A DNA stretch of 64,000 nt from Blautia sp. XA-2221 (GTDB taxonomy: Bacteria > Bacillota > Clostridia > Lachnospirales > Lachnospiraceae): assembly GCF_028767025.1 (NCBI RefSeq), contig NZ_JAJQXX010000013.1, forward strand, positions 1-64,000, in the 5' to 3' direction. How positions within the stretch are numbered: position 1 is the stretch's first letter; every line of letters starts with the position of its first letter. The notes beneath the pieces were generated by a model that did no database searches, had not been told where the DNA came from, and saw only the letters and a list, made by a program, of their open reading frames with translations. Below are positions 61,650 through 64,000 of the stretch, in pieces. Made by a program: the position numbers and the translations under genes.

Positions 61650-62930
61650 TCAGGCGTTTTTCAGAGCTTTTTCCATATCAGCAAGAATATCATCAATATG
61701 TTCAATTCCTACAGACAAGCGGATCATTCCCGGGGAAACGCCGGCCTCCCGTAATTGTTCATCCTTCATCTGACGGTGAGTATGACTTGCCGGGTGGAGA
61801 ACCATGGTCTTAGATGCTGCAACATGGGTGCAGATATTGGCAAGATCCAGACTGTCCATGAAGCGTACTGCTGCCTCGCGTCCGCCTTCCAGCTCAAAGG
61901 AGATTACGCCGCAGGAGCCGTTAGGCAGATATTTTTCTGCAAGGGCATGGTATTTGTCTCCGGGAAGTCCCGGGTAAATAACCTTGGAAACCTTCTCATG
62001 TGATGCAAGGAATTCCGCTGTTTTCTGTGCATTACTGCAGTGGCGTTCCATACGGAGAGGAAGTGTTTCCAGTCCGATATTCAGAAGGAAACAGTTGTTG
62101 GGGGAAGGAATGGAACCAAGATCTCTCATAAGCTGGGAGGTTGCCTTGGTGATATAGGCTTTTTTGCCAAACTGCTTTGTATACACAACTCCGTGATAGG
62201 ATTCATCCGGCTGGGTAAGACCGTGGTATTTGTCACCGTAAGCTTCCCAGTCAAAGTTTCCGCTGTCAATGATAGCGCCTCCTACCTGAAGTCCGTGACC
62301 GTCCATATATTTGGTGGTGGAGTGGGTGATAATATCAGCGCCCCACTCAAAGGGACGGCAGTTGACAGGAGTGGCAAAGGTATTGTCAACAATAAGAGGA
62401 ACTCCGTGCTGATGGGCAACATTGGCAAATTTTTCAATATCCAGAACTACAAGAGCTGGGTTGGCAATGGTTTCTGCAAAAAGAGCCTTGGTGTTAGGGC
62501 GGAAAGCAGCTGCAATTTCTTCAGCAGAAGCATCTGTGTCCACAAAGGTACAGTCAATGCCAAGTTTTTTGAAGGTAACAGCAAGAAGATTAAAGGTTCC
62601 GCCGTAAATGGTGGAAGCAGCTACCACGTGATCTCCTGCCTCGCAGATATTAAATACTGCATAGAAGTTTGCAGCCTGTCCGGAAGAGGTGAGAAGCGCT
62701 GCAACACCGCCCTCCAGCTCGGCAATTTTGGCAGCAACGGCATCGTTGGTGGGATTCTGAAGTCGTGTATAGAAGTAACCTTCAGCCTTCAGGTCAAAAA
62801 GCTGCCCCATTTCATCTGTAGTGTCGTATTTAAAAGTGGTGCTCTGATAAATCGGAAGCGCACAAGGTTCTCCTTTGGAAGGAGTGTAGCCTGCGTGGAG
62901 GCATTTGGTTTCAAGTCTGTAATCGCTCAT
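61650..62930 (-). CDS. O-acetylhomoserine sulfhydrylase family protein
   Basis: The 426-residue PLP enzyme belongs to the Cys/Met metabolism family. It has the PLP lysine region THSTTKYMDGHGLQVGGAI and the substrate block YQSTTFKYDTTDEMGQLF, typical of the MetY-type aminocarboxypropyltransferases. It forms homocysteine from O-acetylhomoserine and sulfide. The frame extends upstream to 63044, but ATG 62930 behind AAAGGACTG gives the family N terminus (SDYRLETKCLHAGY). A strong promoter lies at 63016-63044. No SAM riboswitch was recognised. Confidence 0.93.
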   Translation of the reverse strand: MSDYRLETKCLHAGYTPSKGEPCALPIYQSTTFKYDTTDEMGQLFDLKAEGYFYTRLQNPTNDAVAAKIAELEGGVAALLTSSGQAANFYAVFNICEAGDHVVAASTIYGGTFNLLAVTFKKLGIDCTFVDTDASAEEIAAAFRPNTKALFAETIANPALVVLDIEKFANVAHQHGVPLIVDNTFATPVNCRPFEWGADIITHSTTKYMDGHGLQVGGAIIDSGNFDWEAYGDKYHGLTQPDESYHGVVYTKQFGKKAYITKATSQLMRDLGSIPSPNNCFLLNIGLETLPLRMERHCSNAQKTAEFLASHEKVSKVIYPGLPGDKYHALAEKYLPNGSCGVISFELEGGREAAVRFMDSLDLANICTHVAASKTMVLHPASHTHRQMKDEQLREAGVSPGMIRLSVGIEHIDDILADMEKALKNA

Positions 62931-63015
62931 GTTGTTCAGTCCTTTCTGAGATGTAAGCTCTGTCCGCAGAACAGTATTGCACCGCTGTGAACAGGTGAAG
63001 AAATAATCTGGATTT

Positions 63016-63044
63016 ATCATAGCACAAAAAAGGTTCAGTGACAA
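63016..63044 (-). promoter_or_regulatory. promoter of the sulfhydrylase gene
   Basis: On the minus strand TTGTCA (63044-63039), a 17-bp spacer and TATGAT (63021-63016), with a leader of about 80 nt. Confidence 0.75.
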
Positions 63045-63218
63045 TTAGAAGGGATAAAAAAGATAGGTAGTTGTTGGGTTTCAAGATCTATGTTAAAGTA
63101 ATCACATCGGATAAAAATGTTTTTATGGAGTAATACCGGGCAAATGGCAGTATTGTTCCGGAATGGAGGCAGGAGAAGCAGATTTGAAAACCATTAAAAC
63201 AACAGAGGTGACAGAATT

Positions 63219-63878
63219 ATGGCTTATAAAATATTGATGGTGGAGGATGATTCTTCTATTGCGGCGGGTCTGAGCTATGCGCTGGAAAAAGAGGGCTATC
63301 TTGTGACTCAGTGTGGAGAAATTTCCCAGGCCTTTGAAAAAATAAAGAATATCCACTTTGACCTTGCGCTTCTGGATATGCAGCTTCCGGACGGGCTGGG
63401 GAAAGAAATCGGACAAAAGCTTCAGACAGATCAGACAAAGGTAATTTATCTGACCGTGGTTGATGATGAGGATGAAATTGTCCGGACGCTGGAAGACGGC
63501 GCTGCTGATTATATTACGAAACCTTTTCGGATGAGAGAACTGATGGTCCGGATCAAAAGGACGTTGAAGATAAAAACAGAGGAACAGCAGGTTCTGAGGC
63601 TGGGGGAGGCTTTGATTGATGCAAAAGCAGGAAAAGTATTTGTAAAAGATCAGCAGATTTCACTGACCGCTCTGGAATATCGCCTGCTGCTTATTTTTGC
63701 GGAAAATCCATCCATTCTTCTTACAAGAGAGCAGCTTCTGGAACGGATCTGGGATATCAGTGGAGATTTTGTGGAGGATAATACGCTGACGGTATATGTG
63801 AAGCGTTTGCGGAAAAAGCTGGGAAATGCTGTTCAGATTTCAACAGTCAGGGGGATTGGATATCGTGTGGATCAGTAA
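63219..63878 (+). CDS. OmpR-family response regulator
   Basis: The 219-residue regulator has receiver residues D10-D11, phospho-acceptor Asp53 (LALLDMQLPDG) and Lys in YITKPF. A winged-helix output domain has the recognition helix VEDNTLTVYVKRLRKKLG and ends STVRGIGYRV. The style is that of regulators paired with small, membrane-proximal kinases. GAGGTGACAGA precedes the ATG. It overlaps the following kinase gene by 14 bp. Confidence 0.92.
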   Translation: MAYKILMVEDDSSIAAGLSYALEKEGYLVTQCGEISQAFEKIKNIHFDLALLDMQLPDGLGKEIGQKLQTDQTKVIYLTVVDDEDEIVRTLEDGAADYITKPFRMRELMVRIKRTLKIKTEEQQVLRLGEALIDAKAGKVFVKDQQISLTALEYRLLLIFAENPSILLTREQLLERIWDISGDFVEDNTLTVYVKRLRKKLGNAVQISTVRGIGYRVDQ

Positions 63879-64000
63879 AAAAGAGATTCTGGAACTTTCA
63901 CAGGGAATCCAGAAAGCCATTGAGGGAGAATGTTTTGATCCAAGGGATGAGAAGGAAGGTTCCTGGAGTATTCTTAAAAATGATATTTATACACTGATGA
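63865..64000 (+). CDS. sensor histidine kinase, N-terminal part, cut by window end
   Basis: GTG 63865 opens a frame of at least 45 codons (MWISKKEILELSQGIQKAIEGE...) that runs off the window. It ends in WSILKNDIYTLM. The stretch 'xxILKNDIYxL' is the start of the kinase linker seen in short intracellular sensor kinases, just before the H-box. Overlap with the response regulator gene supports a two-component operon. The gene is partial, so the sensor type is not known. Confidence 0.7.
   Translation, partial: MWISKKEILELSQGIQKAIEGECFDPRDEKEGSWSILKNDIYTLM

Noticed and set aside
62040-62990. 316-codon antisense ORF over the sulfhydrylase gene
   Set aside because: Shadow frame with low-complexity Ser/Gly/Lys content; the minus-strand enzyme is unmistakable.
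62931-63015. SAM riboswitch or T-box before the sulfhydrylase gene
   Set aside because: The leader is only about 80 nt and shows no kink-turn, conserved core or T-box sequence.

Overview
The window looks like a chromosomal stretch of a Gram-positive, spore-forming anaerobe of the Clostridia, most likely a Lachnospiraceae genus such as Blautia or a relative. This is inferred from the gene families and style: sporulation sigma factor G next to a YlmC/YmxH protein, a C_GCAxxG_C_C protein, DegV proteins, a DUF4317-like protein, an NADP-type glutamate dehydrogenase, and strong AGGAGG ribosome binding sites. No phage, transposase, integrase, CRISPR array or tRNA gene was seen. The genome is moderately AT-rich throughout, without an obvious compositional island.

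Layout. Positions 1-280 are the 3' end of a 23S rRNA gene, a hairpin-rich trailer and a terminator, with no 5S gene behind it. Positions 0.3-4.3 kb carry a short DUF4317-like gene, a MATE efflux pump, an HD-domain protein, a CDP-alcohol phosphatidyltransferase and a 58-residue DUF3006-like protein. Positions 4.4-7.0 kb hold a three-gene LanFEG/BcrAB-type peptide-resistance ABC transporter. Then come an asparaginase, a NUDIX protein, a sugar acetyltransferase and a C_GCAxxG_C_C protein. Positions 10.2-18.8 kb contain two heterodimeric ABC exporters pointing away from each other around a GNAT acetyltransferase and a cysteine-cluster protein. Positions 19-32.6 kb are mostly housekeeping: a phospholipase D-type synthase, an RsmH paralogue, a two-domain PPK2 polyphosphate kinase, NrdR, SigG, GdhA, citrate synthase, YqeG, a divergent shikimate kinase, EF-P and an Fe-S aldo/keto reductase. 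Positions 32.7-36 kb hold an NhaC-type antiporter, LrgAB and tmRNA.

Positions 36.2-40.9 kb are a second LanFEG-type transporter divergent from its two-component system. Then follow another ABC exporter, a second two-component system, uracil-DNA glycosylase, a SpoVB-like flippase, an alkyltransferase, DegV and ArgS. A GntR(YtrA)-ABC operon leads into RsuA, followed by rpsB-tsf. The last 6 kb carry two secreted wall-active proteins, a TetR/DegV pair, an O-acetylhomoserine sulfhydrylase and the start of a third two-component system that runs off the end.

The most notable signal is regulatory. The promoter of the LanFEG-like operon at 4.4 kb and that of the second one at 38.6 kb each carry exactly four tandem 11-bp units starting with TAAG. 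In both, the last unit starts 14 bp upstream of the -10 hexamer. Neither promoter has a good -35 where one is expected. The response regulator/histidine kinase pair at 38.8-40.9 kb is therefore the best candidate controller of both transporters, a split antimicrobial-peptide resistance regulon. A second notable point is that the GntR regulator at 51.4 kb appears to start at an ATT codon.
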